64,000 nt of DNA from Acanthococcus lagerstroemiae (GCA_031841125.1 CM063106.1:39242001-39306000); one strand, 5' to 3'. Shown: positions 21,963 through 33,302, numbered from the stretch's first letter. Made by a program: numbers and translations. The notes: a model not told the origin generated them from the letters alone.

Positions 21963-22930
21963 TACCGTACATCTCCGATTATAAGCCGCACTTTTTTTTC
22001 TCAGAAATTAACGTTTAAAAATGTGGGGTGCGGCTTATATACGAATAATTTCAAAAAATCATACGAAATATAGGCAGGTAGGTAATCGGTGGATTTTTTC
22101 TGTTGCCTTATCTGGAAGTTTCATTTCTGTGTATGTGCACTTGAATCGGTTTGTGTAGAAACAGGTTAAATCACACTGTTATAATTTTTTAGGAAAGCTA
22201 AAAAACTGTTTTAGAGTATGTGGCAATATTGACACTTCATTATTTTCACGTTTTTATATGATATTTGGACTGAGAAAACCAATGCCACTATTCATTTTTA
22301 TCAATGTAACCAGAAAAGTGCGAAATTTGAATTCAAAATGTGACTTAACCTGTTTCTCTACAAAATTGGGTTGTGATAACACATAAAATTGTTCAGTAAT
22401 TAACTCCTTTACGTTTCACATACATCGGCATACTCATGCAATTAATTGCTGATGCGCTTGCTTCATAACATTAAAACACTCAATGATGAAAAGGAGGACT
22501 TAACCTGTTTTACTTCAAAATATGTGACTTATCCTGTTTCTCCCGTTCATTGAAATTTTCAAATCTCTTTTTAGGCTTTCAGTATTGACAAATCGAGCTG
22601 ATTTTTTTCCAGCTGACGCGGCTTGGTCTTACAGTGTTGCCCATGTAAAAAAATTAATTATGGTCAAAATGGGGACTTAACCTGTTTCTGCACAAACCGA
22701 TTCACTTGTGGAAATTAATGCGAGGAAGATGACGACTCAAGTTCTTCTAGCGATGAAGATGACTCAGACTAGTACTTACCTATCGATTTTTTAAATGATT
22801 TTCTAGTATTATTGGTATATATTCTACGGCTTATATTCGCATATAATAAATTATTTTTGAGGTACATCTTAAAATTTTGGATGTGGCTTATATTCGTTGG
22901 CGGCTTATAATCGGAGACAAACATACGGTA
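21963..22930. mobile_element. TA-flanked pogo/Tc1-like TIR element
   Basis: Left end CCGTACATCTCCGATTATAA then GCCGC (from 21965); right end, reverse complement, CCGTATGTTTGTCTCCGATT then ATAAGCCGC (to 22928), with TA on both sides. Sub-terminal copies of GCGGCTTATAT(A/T)CG occur at each end. Near 22714-22764 a frame reads CEEDDDSSSSSDEDDSD then stop, an acidic tail as in pogo/jerky-type transposases, so this is probably a deletion derivative of such a transposon. It contains a second, younger element (22144-22702). Confidence 0.7.
22138..22708. mobile_element. Nested TIR element with 6-bp duplication CACTTG
   Basis: The ends are AATCGGTTTGTGTAGAAACA then GGTTAA (22144) and, in reverse complement, AATCGGTTTGTGCAGAAACA then GGTTAA (to 22702), about 31 bases with two mismatches. 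CACTTG flanks it at 22138-22143 and 22703-22708. Three further internal copies of GACTTA(A/T)CCTGTTT lie at about 22342, 22498 and 22529. There is no coding capacity. I do not know the superfamily. Confidence 0.75.
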
Positions 22931-23520
22931 CTACTTTATTTGCGTAGAGTATGAGAAACAAGGAGAAATTTGCCACACGAATTAGAGAGGGTACGGCAAT
23001 ACGAGTAGGAGGACTTTTGAATATTGACCAAGAAAATGGAATAAATCAAGCAGTAGAAACCAAGTTGGTTATATGATTCCAAAAGTAGTTTCTGAGATAT
23101 CGGCAACTGTACTGCATGGACTTAGTCCGGATACGTCTACAATGCGTATAAAAAGACTGTGGTGGGAATATCTGGACGGGAGGGATGGAGGATAACTGTG
23201 GGAAATAAAATTTAAAACAAAAATACTCTCCATAACCTGGATAAGCGGATGCATATGTCGTAGCCAGCGAATGCCTCTAACTATATGTTCGGGGAGGGGG
23301 GGGGGTAAATTCTGTGTATTATTAGGCTGCACACGCCCTTGGCGCTCTGGCTTCTAGTATTTTTATCTGTATGTGTATACAACTGAAATACATTACTATT
23401 GAATGCTATATGAAGCTTTTGGGTTAGAAAAGGTCTCATTCGAATCAGAAAAGCCTGTACTATGAGGTACTGGCCTCAACTTCATTTCGACAACAAGGAC
23501 CCGTTCTAAATGAACATATA
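22931..23520. other. Flank of the nest, possibly CR1-like remnant
   Basis: One plus-strand frame at about 23070-23200 (MIPKVVSEISATVLHGLSPD and onward) is open but not recognised. A 10-base G run lies at about 23295-23306. The minus-strand 87-codon frame is its shadow. Confidence 0.3.
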
Positions 23521-23522
23521 CA

Positions 23523-23683
23523 TTTTACGAATACGAAAATAAACAAGGCATTTTTTCCTACGTCTGCTAAAAACTAAGTACCAACACCAGTTCATCACAT
23601 TCAGTAAATGAAATTGAAATTTTACGAATACGAAAAATAAACAAGGCATTTTCCCCTATGCCTGCTAAAAACTAAGTACCTAC
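23523..23683 (+). repeat. Two direct copies of a 62-bp unit
   Basis: The unit (A/C)ATTTTACGAATACGAAAA through TAAACAAGGCATTTT to GCTAAAAACTAAGTACC occurs at 23522 and 23623 with about 40 bases between, differing at only a few positions. Confidence 0.75.
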
Positions 23684-23689
23684 GTACTG

Positions 23690-24745
23690 AGCTTTAAGCT
23701 AAAAGATGCTACATTCTTCGCTGGGCATATTAATCTGATGTTTCTCAGTTTCAACAAGAATGCCATCACGTTCTCAAAAATATAAAATTTGAAACTGATC
23801 TTAATTGTTTTTCAAAAACTCGGATAATCCGTCACAGCCAGAAACGTCATTTTGTGGTGGGTATAACTGGAAATGAAAATGATTTGTATCTCAGACAGTA
23901 AAATAACGTGGGCGTTACGAAAATTCCCAGTACCTGAATTGTAAATACGAACGCAGAAAATTTCCCCGGCAGACTAAAATCCTTTCAACGCGCTCAAAAA
24001 CGTATTTTTAACGCCTATTTGAACAACCAACGTAAACTGCTCTAAAAGGTTCTTGTTAAGTTTGTTTTTTGTGCTCAGAAGAATGAATTATTGTAAATAC
24101 GAATATAAAACTCACAAGAAAGCATGAAGTAGGAAAGCTCACACTGTTATACGACGAGAAATTTATGCGAAGAGAAATCAAAGGATATTTGAATCAATTT
24201 TGAAAACGCGGGCGGTTATAAATTTGGAAAAAATCGTTTTAACCGAAATATAGACGTATTGATTGAATTTTTAAATTTCCAAGATTCAACGACTTAGTAT
24301 AATTTCGACATTCCAGTTTTCACATTTAAAATGCAATTAGATCCCCCTTTCACAACCATAGGAGTATGTTAATATTTTTCAAATGGTATGGCTATTTTCC
24401 AAAGGAAAATTGGAAGTGAAAACGAACAGAAATCAAAGCCCTTTGATCGGCTTGCAACGAATCTTAAGAATAGACAAGAAACTGATTGCAGTTGACAGGG
24501 CAGATTTATCAAACAAATGTGGCCACGGAGAGCTGATTTCCTAATTTCAAATTGAATTACAAATTCGGCAAATTATCTGGAAACACTGTTTGTGTTTTAC
24601 TCTATTCTGTGACTTCGCTAGGTCTGAAAAACGATATGTTTTTCCAGCTTTTAAATACTTAAGAATCAAACATAAATAAATATGTAGTTCAAACATTGGC
24701 GTGAGCTCCTAATTTGACCACTTGAGTTCCATCACTTGCAGGTAC
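23690..24745. other. No feature recognised
   Basis: About 1 kb of AT-rich sequence with no ORF over 60 codons. Confidence 0.5.
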
Positions 24746-24751
24746 ACAATA

Positions 24752-25180
24752 CAGGGTATCTACCATTTACGAATTTCTGAATAGCATGACCAACATTTGT
24801 ACGACTTTTGTGTGATCTTTGTATGGCCTTTTTTCAGACCATTCTCACGCCTGATCAGAATTTCCACCATAAAACAATTTATTTCAAAAACATGCTAACT
24901 GCAAACAAAAACTTTGAAGAAACTTAATAATTAAATAATAACGAACGAATTCTGGCAAAGAACCCAAGTATTCAATTAAATTTCAATTTAGCCACATTTT
25001 GATAAGAAATACTGGAAGTAATCACAAATGCTTACTAATAACATTCACAAATATTATTCCAAATGTGTAAGTAATGAGAAGCAATTGTATGACTTTTATA
25101 TGACTTGTATGACCACTGCCTCAACTGTAGGACTTTTGTAGAACTTATAATTATGACTTGTACGATCGGTAGACAACCTG
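24752..25180. mobile_element. hAT-like MITE with GTATGACTT repeats
   Basis: Ends CAGGGTATCTACCATTTACG and, in reverse complement, CAGGTTGTCTACCGATCGTA agree over the first 13-15 bases. The arms are rich in (T/G)TATGACTTTT-like words in inverted arrangement. No 8-bp duplication is evident, so borders are from the inverted repeats alone. Confidence 0.55.
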
Positions 25181-25333
25181 TAATAGATCAAGTATGCCTA
25201 ATGTGACTACTCTCAGCCTTAACTTAGCCTCTTGCGCCTAATTTAGCCATCCAAGTTTTTATTATACTTTCCTTTCTTTTTAAAGGTCAAGTCATATGTT
25301 TTGCAAATTTTTCAGGATATGGAAAAAACGTTT

Positions 25334-25510
25334 CATATTTGCACTGGCGTAACTAGCCTAGTGTTCCAGAGGAGAGGTCTGGTCTTGACCAAAGTAGAGG
25401 GGTATTTGAGGGGGTGCTGAGATTGGGAAAACACTATCTGACGAAATCTGAAAGGGAGAAGAAAGCGTCTAGACCCTCTCGGGCCCCCTGTCTACGCCAC
25501 TGCATGTTTG
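25334..25510. mobile_element. 161-bp hAT-type MITE with 8-bp duplication
   Basis: Ends CACTGGCGTAACTAGCC (from 25342) and, in reverse complement, CAGTGGCGTAGACAGGG (to 25502), flanked by CATATTTG (25334-25341) and CATGTTTG (25503-25510), 7 of 8 identical. CAGTGGCGTA ends are common among hAT-like MITEs. The 73-74 codon frames here on both strands are by-products. Confidence 0.75.
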
Positions 25511-27150
25511 ATACAACTGCATTAACTTCGAGAACAATAATACGTACACAGATAGTACTTTTTATGCCAAATTCGATAGTAACATTCAAATTTCTGTCAT
25601 TTGTATTCAATATACCAGAATATGCAGTAACGTAAACATTTATTTGTGTAATAAACAAGAACTTGAAAGGTTATCGTCGAAAATAAGAATATAGCCTTGA
25701 AAATAAATAGGTAAGGGAGATTCGCAGCGTCACCTTGAGGAGCACTTATCGTGCTTCACTGATATAAACAGTCCGATAGTGATAAAAGCAAATGCAGATG
25801 AATCAAAAAGTTGTACCAAATACCGGCACGCATCCAGATCCAGACCCCTATTTAATTTGGCTTTTTAGAGAGCAATAAAATGGGACACGACTGCGATGTT
25901 CAACGAGTCATGCAGTTACGACTACATTACTTCGAGTCTCTCCATTCTTCGGAGAATTATGCCGCCAATTAAAATAATTGAACAGAAACTTTACGCTGTT
26001 TATTTTCTGTGACAGCGATGGAAGCGCCAAGTTTACACATCTCAAGGCTAATCTCGATATGGCACGGTATTTTACGTCAAATTACCAGCATCTGAATAAG
26101 TTTCAAAGCAGGCAATTAGATCGCATTATCTTTTGTCTTAAATACCAAAGGAACGCGTGTTACGCTTATTTTACCAGCTGATTTTCAGTAACTTCTCTCA
26201 GAAAGAAAAGCGGAACTTGAAGCTAAGAAATGGAAAAGCAACGAATATGCACGCAGTTTCCTTTCTATTTGCAACTTGTTGGTTAGAATTCAAAGCACTC
26301 AGCTTCCCTATTTTTTGAAAATCATTTTTGACTTTTTCATGAATGTTAGAGAAAGAGATAAAGAAACTGTGGGTTACGCGTTGCCTTGGGAGTATTCGAA
26401 AGGAGTAAGTTGAAAAACAGAGAAGAAGAGACTAAGGAACTTAGATGGCTCATTTCCTTAAAAGTATGATGGTATGAGCTAGTTGAGAGACAGAGAGCAT
26501 CATGTTAGGTTAAGAGCATGTTAGAAGAGATAAGAGGCCCGGCGAGTAGCAAGCTATCTCGAAATAATAAGGTAGATGCAGGTAAAGGTTCTGGGGGAGG
26601 AAGTGAGGCTCAGAGTTCCCATGTTTCAACAGCTTTGAAAATGTACAGAAGATGAGTTGTACATTTCAAAATAATTTCGTTCAGCAGAATTGCTCCTACC
26701 CTTGCTCAAAAGTCAGTTTATTCACATTTCTCTGGTACCGTGCTACGCATAAGTATAGAAATATTTGGTTTTTCATACTTTCTCCTATATGAGAATCCCA
26801 ACTCGTAGTATCTATAGAAATAATAAAATGAACAATCTGGCAAAAATAATGATCATTCAACACTAACTCAAACACTGTCCACCCAGAAACTAAACGTTTA
26901 CTCCAATTGGATTAGACAAATTAAAACTTTAGGAGTGCACTCATGAGACCCGCATCCCTCAGTAACGAAAGCCCATCGCCAAATGAGAAGTTAAAAAAAA
27001 TAGAAATATTAGTAAAACATTTGCTATTTGTCGAACGTCCATCGATTATCTATACACGAAAAATACCGACTTGAAAAACACATCCCTTCCCCTCCCATGG
27101 GAAAATTACCAATCCTAAGGAGCAGGGAGAGGCTCCACCCAGCCTGGATC
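25511..27150. other. No gene recognised
   Basis: Only short frames (for example 25978-26181, +, starting at TTG) with no motif. Region 26200-26600 is A/G-rich, without tandem order. Confidence 0.5.
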
Positions 27151-27159
27151 CCAAAGTCC

Positions 27160-27374
27160 AAAAATCCTAAATCCGGCCGAGCTTATTGTTCATTATTTTA
27201 TTTTTGTTTTGTTTTGTTTTCTCGAGTAGCAGTGGTCATTTTTTGTAACGTTTGTGGATTTTTGGTGTCCATCGTCTTTGTTCATTGAATTTATGGATTT
27301 TGTGTTTCTCGTTAAGGTCCATATATTATGATTTTCTAATGAATGAAAAAAAAAAAAAAAGTGAAAAAAAAAAC
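27160..27374 (+). mobile_element. Possible retroposon 3' end with poly(A)
   Basis: A T/G-rich stretch resembling a 3' untranslated region ends in a 15-base A run (about 27346-27360) followed by GTG and a second A run. This is the form of a LINE or processed-transcript 3' end. No coding part or target duplication was recognised. Confidence 0.3.
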
Positions 27375-28080
27375 AGGCGGGACTAATTTATGAAACTGTT
27401 TGTACAAGCGATGTCGACAAGTCGACACCTGATTTACGGTTTTCCTGACTTACTGCTTACATCCGCCAAATCGAATTTATCCCCCCTCTCTTCGTCCAAG
27501 ATAAAATTTGGACTGTAGGGGCCCAGAAACAGAATTTCAATACAGAAATAACGGTTTTAATAATTTTTCCATTTTAAAGGAAATATTTTTCACAGTGAAT
27601 CGTACGGACCTAAAGGTTGAGTGGCATCACAAATTCACCATAAAGAAAATGAAAGGCCTCTATTCTCCACCGCACAGTGGGTTAGAAGACCACATAAGAT
27701 GGAATGAAATTATCGTAGCTGCTTGGGATGTATAAAATCTTAGAAAGCCGTATTGAACTCATGAAGTTCCTCAATTGTTCACGCATGCCTGTGCAAGGTT
27801 TGTAAAAGGAAGAATTAGTGAGGACTCGTTTCAGTTGTTCTTCACTGTTTAAAGTCAAGTAACTTTACTTATTCTCAGTCATTCTTTCGATATGCTGTGC
27901 GGCACAGACTGATGCAAGAATGTCTGTCCCGGACAGTTTATAATTTCATCTTTCAGAAACTTTCTAGTTATGTCAATGAAAATAATTTTTTTATAGAGAA
28001 TGAAAAAAATTTTAAAAATCATTATTGTTTATATTTTGACAATTAAAAAATGGCTTCGCATGTAAATTGATACCAAATGT
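27375..28080. other. No gene recognised
   Basis: The 75-codon frame at 27508-27735 begins with TTG and is not recognised. No repeats or inverted ends. Confidence 0.45.
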
Positions 28081-28139
28081 AACTAACAGATTTAATTTTG
28101 ACTACCAAGAAAAAACATCAGGATATGTCGTTTGATGTT

Positions 28140-29060
28140 TAAAGTCAAGTCGAAGTCGAATCAAATAGGAAGTGTCCACTTTTTCCCGAGGATAAAATTC
28201 CCTGACTTTTCCAGTCCATTTTCCAACTTTTTCGTAACAAACAAATTATTATTTTTTAATGTTCAATTGAGTCTGACACAGAAAATTGTGCAGTACTTTC
28301 ACATCATAAAATTTTCTTCAAAATTCTCTGACTTTTTGATTTTTATTCAAACTTTCTCGACTTTTCCCTGACTTTTCCGGGTCTCACAGAATTTCCTGAC
28401 TTTTCCCTGACTTTTCCAGGTCTCACAGAATTTCCTGACTTTTCCTGACTTCCAGGATTTCCAGAAAAGTGGCCACCCTGAAATATCTAATGCACTATTC
28501 GAAATAAACGACCCAAATCAATTTTGATACGTTATTTAATTTTTCAATCTAAGTCAGTTTACATATGCTTCGATGGGGAATATGTTGAATTTACAGTCTA
28601 AATCGAGGTAAGGTCAAAAATCTGATGCAATATTCAGAATAACAACCCCCTCCCAAAAAAGTGATGATTCGGGATGTCTGAGCTCAGCTCGAGGCTGGAT
28701 CAAAAGTTTATGCGAAATTCGAATCAGCGAACGAAAAGACCCCACTTCAAAACATTGGACAAATATTCGTGCCAGTTTCATCTTACCCATTTTGAATCCA
28801 AAATTTGGATTTTCGGCCCAAACCGAAGTCGAATCAAAAATCTGATGCAATAATAGAAAGCACCCCCCCCCCAACAAACCTCTTACTTTGATACTTTGTT
28901 TAAATTTTCACGTCAATTTAATTTTATCAATTTCGAAACCATAATTTGGAGTTCGGGGGCCAAGTCCGAGTCGAAAATCCGATGCAATATTCGAAATTAA
29001 TGATCCAAGAAAGCCCTATTTCGACATTATATAATACATTTCCATTCAATATTCCGAAGT
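28140..29060. repeat. Degenerate minisatellite, interrupted by a MITE
   Basis: A phrase GTCGAATC-AAAAATCTGATG-CAATATTCGAA-ATAA recurs with decay at about 28150/28481, 28614, 28831 and 28973, spacings of about 130-145 bases, with a weaker copy near 28698. C runs follow some copies (28861-28870). The first copy is split by the MITE at 28168-28480. Confidence 0.6.
28168..28480. mobile_element. hAT-like MITE of the CCTGACTTTTCC type, copy 1
   Basis: Right end AAGTGGCCACCCTG; left end AGGAAGTGTCCACTTTTTCC is its decayed inverted copy. The right half is built of tandem CCTGACTTTTCC and GGTCTCACAGAATTTC words (three to four units, 28360-28450). It interrupts the minisatellite phrase, which reads on across the insertion, and AAATA occurs on both sides (28163 and 28481), probably part of an 8-bp duplication. 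A related element lies at 50055-50419. Confidence 0.6.
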
Positions 29061-29804
29061 TGGTGTTATATTATAGACCCCCTTTTTGGGGAGAGAAAAT
29101 TTTTCACACAAAAATAAACTGGACCCTTTCACTTGAAGTTCCTCATTCACCTCCTCCCCCATCCTTCATGCCATCGATCCGAATTCGCGTTCGGAATAAA
29201 AAAGGGAATTTTCCTTTTACATCCTATATTATTATTCATCATATTATTCATGTGTGTATATGAAATTGCATACTCAATTCCCCGTAAATACGCCTATAAG
29301 CTCAACAGTCAACAACGTGAAGTTGAATAGGTAATAACTTCGGTCATTAATATACGTAGCTAGTCTTGATTTTGTCTTATTAGCCGGGCCGGACTTGAGG
29401 TGTACTTACGGGACTCAGGCGGCGGATCTTCACCAACAAAAAGCCCTATTCAGGTAAAGGAAAATGAAAAGATAAAATTAAAAACATATTAAATAGAAAC
29501 AGTAGTTTGTCGACCACCATAGAAGGGCACACTAAAGAACATTTTTCGAATAATTAACAGACGATTGAATAGCAATTTATCGAGAGCGGGTCCTGGGAAT
29601 TATAGATGGAACCCAGAGGTGGAACTGATTGTATCTCAGTTTTATCATTATGTTTTTTGATTTCAGTAAGTTAGGTAACCCATTTGAGTTTCAGAACATA
29701 TGGAAATGATAAAATTTAATATATGGGGGAAAATCTGATTAACATTTGGTCTGACCATATTTGGCTCCAATTTTTTTTTCTTCTTGACTAATGATTGGCT
29801 GGTT
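29061..29804. other. No gene recognised
   Basis: The frames at 28946-29330 are low-complexity. Nothing else is visible until the (TTTC)n run. Confidence 0.45.
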
Positions 29805-29838
29805 TTTCTTTCTTTCTTTCTTTCTTTTTCTTTCTTTT
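29805..29838. repeat. (TTTC)n microsatellite
   Basis: Eight or so near-perfect TTTC units just upstream of the Jockey element. Confidence 0.85.
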
Positions 29839-29923
29839 ATCACCAGTCAGTCTGCCGAATGAAATGACGTCCGACTTAGAAAAATCGATCTCATCGTTGA
29901 TTATAAAAAATGAATAAATTTAA

Positions 29924-32269
29924 TATTTCACATTTTTCAAAATTGGTGGCTTATTCTTCTCTGGGAACCAGCCAACCTACTGGCCTTCGGATTGGGAGAA
30001 AACACCCGACCTCATTGACTTCTTTGTCACCAAGAACGTCTCGACGAGATATCTAGAAATAAACGACTACGCTGATCTTTCCTCCGATCATTCACCTGTA
30101 GTCTTAACTCTAAGCGAGAAGATACTGCTAAAGAATAAAACAGTGAAACTCACCAGTAAACACACTGACTGGGATAAAATGCGCGAACTAATAGACGAAT
30201 CTATTAACCTCAGAATAAAATTGAAAACACCCTCAGATCTTGATCGCGCAGTCGAAACCTTTACCTCACTCATCGTCGAAGCAGCAGCAAACGCTACCCC
30301 GGTTCAGAACACTGTTGCCAATCGAGAAATCCTGTATCCAAAACATATAAGAGAAATGGTTCGTAAAAGACGAACAGCACGCAAGTTGTGGCAGCGCACA
30401 CGAAACCCAGCGGATAAAACTATCTTCAACCAAGTGAGCAAGCAGACTTCTGAACTGATACGAAACTTCAATGAGAGTACGTTAAACAATTACTTATCTG
30501 AACTTTCGCCCAAGAAAGAAAACGACTATACGTTATGAAAAGCCACTAGAAGGCTGAAACGCCCACAAGTTACTCAAGCACCTATCCGAGACGAGAGGGG
30601 ACACTGGATAAGGAGCGACAAGGAGAAAGCAGAAGCCTTCGCAAGATACTTCGCGATCACTTTCCAGCCAAATAATATAGACTCACAGGTTGAAATCACG
30701 ATCAATCCTAAAGACGATGAACATATCCAACCATTCACACCGAAAGAAGTTGCTGCAGCAATCGATGAACTAAATGTAAGGAAAGCTTCTGGAGTTGATA
30801 AAATAACAGCGAGGATACTACAAGAATTACCGAAGAAAGCAATCATCTTCCTCGTCTACATCTTCAATGCCATTGTAAGGATAAAGTATGTCCCCGACTC
30901 ATGGAAGCAAGCATTGGTCATACTTATTCTGAAACCAGACAAGCCGCCAGATGAACCTCAGTCGTATAGACCGATTTCGCTGCTCACAGCTCCCAGCAAG
31001 CTATTCGGAAAATTGATGCTAAAACGAATCAAGCCTCTAGTCGAACGGGAAGATGTTATTCCTAACTGGCAATATGGCTTTCGCAGCAAACATTCCACCG
31101 TCGACCAGATTCACCGAGTAACGAGATTGATTGAAAACGCCATGGAGAATAAGGCCTACTGTCCGGCGCTGTTCATAGACATCGAGAAAGCCTTCGACCG
31201 TGTTTGGCATGGCGGCCTGCTGCATAAATTGAGTACATTTCTCCCTGGAAACTACCTCGAAATCCTGAAATCATACCTCAGCGATAGAAGCTTCAGAGTA
31301 CAATACAATGATGCTCTATCAACTACGTCGACCATTGGAGCAGGCGTCCTACAAGGCAGTATCCTGGGGCCTTTGCTCTATCTAATTTACTCCGCAGACA
31401 TACCAGCAACAACCTCAACCACAACAGAAGTGGCGATGTTCGCGGATGACACCGTTGTATTAGCAGTGAACCAATCTTACGAACAAGCCGTCGCGGAACT
31501 GCAAGTTGCAGCTGACCAAATCTGTAAATGGGCACAGACGTGGAAAATCAAAATAAATGATACAAAATCGGTCAGAGTCGATTTCACGCTTCGTTCACAC
31601 CCCTACGTACCAACGGTCGTAAACGAGAAGTTTATTCCGAGAAGCGATGCGGCAAGATACCTGGGAATGCATCTCGACAAACGACTAAATTGGAAAGTCC
31701 ATGCGAAAAAAAAAGAAACGAGCTGAACCTGAAGCTACGAAAATTATATTGGCTAATAGGATACCGTTCTCCTATCAGTGTAGCCAATAAACTGCTACTG
31801 TACAAGACGATCCTAAAACCCGTATGGTCTTATGGCCTACAGACTTGGGGTATGGCTAAGAAAACAAACCGTCAGGTAATACAGCGATACCAGAACAAGG
31901 TCCTGCGACTGATTGTAAAAGCGCCTTGGTACGTGCCCAACGCGCTCCTACACCGTGACCTCAAAATCCAAGAAGTAGACGATGTGATAAAGAAATACGC
32001 GAGAAGCCATGAAGACAGGCTGCACAAGCATCCCAACACAACGGCGATCGAGCTTTTGGATACCTCTTTAGACACAAGACGGCTAAAAAGAACAAAACCC
32101 TACGAACTAGTTTAGTTAGCCTAAGTTGTAACATCAGGACGTTTTCCGTCATTTTTGATTTCTAGACGCTAGTCTAAGTCATAAACACTGCGATTTCTGT
32201 ACTACTTATATCAAAATTATTCGTGTATGCCAATTGGCAGTTCAATAACAATAAAGAGAAAAAAAAGTT
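29924..32269 (+). mobile_element. 5'-truncated Jockey-clade non-LTR retrotransposon
   Basis: The element begins within the endonuclease (about 29924-29950), carries the reverse transcriptase and C-terminus, then a 3' untranslated region of about 145 bases ending AACAATAAAGAG plus an A run (32261-32269). The clade is shown by NQPTYWPSDWEKTPDLIDFF and the C-terminal RYLGMHLDKRLNWK. No target duplication was found. It lies 568 bases upstream of the Copia element. Confidence 0.9.
29948..32115 (+). pseudogene. Jockey-type endonuclease/reverse transcriptase, one stop and one frameshift
   Basis: The endonuclease end shows PTYWPSDWEKTPDLIDFF and SSDHSPVVL with the S-D-H catalytic motif. A TGA at 30536-30538 interrupts the linker at a place where the family has Trp. 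The reverse transcriptase follows: SYRPISLL, FIDIEKAFDRVWH, GVLQGSILGPLL (Leu where Pro is usual) and catalytic FADD at 31439-31450. A one-base shift in a nine-A run at 31706-31714 moves the C-terminal part to another phase. That part reads WLIGYRSPISVANKLLLYKT, then WSYGLQTWG, APWYVPN and RRLKRTKPYELV and ends at its natural stop (32113-32115). It lacks the N-terminal ~150 endonuclease residues and ORF1. Only two disabling changes in 2.1 kb imply a fairly recent insertion, or a sequencing slip at the A run. Confidence 0.9.
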
Positions 32270-32831
32270 TTTTTTCTTTTAATTCTGTCAATTTCAAATA
32301 ATTTTTTCAGATTATGCCGAACATTGGTCGACCAATAATTGGAAATTTCAACATAATTTTCAAAAATTCACAGAAAATTGCACTTGAGCTTGACGTTGGT
32401 ACATGTACGTCAAACTTATTCCTGATGAGATACGTTACCACATGCTATGATTACAAATGGAAAATTCTGCAGACCAATAATTGACAAGATAATATGCCAA
32501 ATTTTGGTTTTTGGACCATTCGTAGGATGCCTGCGAATGAGGTGATAGCACCGTCATTTTGTCATTGACATGTTGTAGAGAAAGGATGAATTAAAGCTCG
32601 AGATATGACCATCCAAAAAAATCTGACCAGTAAGTGGTACTTTATCTTATTGGGTTGTCATAACATACTTCGATGAACCGAGAGATCGTAATATCATATT
32701 AAGGCAATAATACCAAATAAAGGAACCTGATACTTAAATTATGTCGACAAATCGATCAATTAACGCTTCGAACTTCGAAATGATCATACAAACGACAACA
32801 CTGATAAACATGAAATCTAGAAGGTCTATCA
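32270..32831. other. Spacer between Jockey and Copia elements
   Basis: AT-rich, with no ORF, TIR or tandem structure seen. The Copia target sequence ATTTT begins at 32832. Confidence 0.55.
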
Positions 32832-32836
32832 ATTTT

Positions 32837-33105
32837 TGTTAGAAACTTCATACCTTAGCCTAGTTTCTAGATTATATGCGCGCGCACCCGCAGGTCCCGT
32901 TGACACTCGAGCTACGCGATAGATGCTCGTATTCGTTTCTCCCAAATTAGTTAGTCTAGCCAGGGTTGTTATTCAGCACGCGTTGTTGCTGTATCGTCTC
33001 GGGCCTGCCCTTACTCGTTGATCTCACCGAGGAGGGTCGTTCGTGTTCTATATACACGCACTGCCTCTGAGGGAGTACATAAACATGGAGCGATATCCTC
33101 CAACA
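32837..33105 (+). repeat. Copia 5' LTR (269 bp)
   Basis: Begins TGTTAGAAAC and ends CCTCCAACA, so has TG..CA ends. It matches 42057-42328 at every base except three one-base indels (a CA/C repeat near 32885, a G after ATTC near 32935, and a G in the GGG run near 33001). A TATATA box at 33049-33054 is the probable promoter core. Confidence 0.95.
33049..33054 (+). promoter_or_regulatory. TATA box in the 5' LTR
   Basis: TATATA lies 51 bases before the LTR end, with the expected start of transcription some 25-30 bases downstream. It is retained identically in the 3' LTR. Confidence 0.5.
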
Positions 33106-33117
33106 TGGTAGCAGAAC
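33106..33117 (+). promoter_or_regulatory. Primer-binding site
   Basis: TGGTAGCAGAAC directly follows the LTR with no spacer. It resembles the TGGTATCAGAGC used by many Copia elements and presumably pairs with a tRNA 3' segment. Confidence 0.75.
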
Positions 33118-33302
33118 GTTTTGGTGACGATCCTACGATCGTAATCGGAATTTGGATGGTTTTGGAATTTTATTCTTGGCTTGATCACCCAGGATTGAAT
33201 TTCGGTCCTCCAAATATTTCCGAAAATTCACCTCTACACGTGTTGAAAATTCTCTGGGACGCCAGAAATTTCATGTAGCTCCATGGTAAAAATATGTGCT
33301 CC

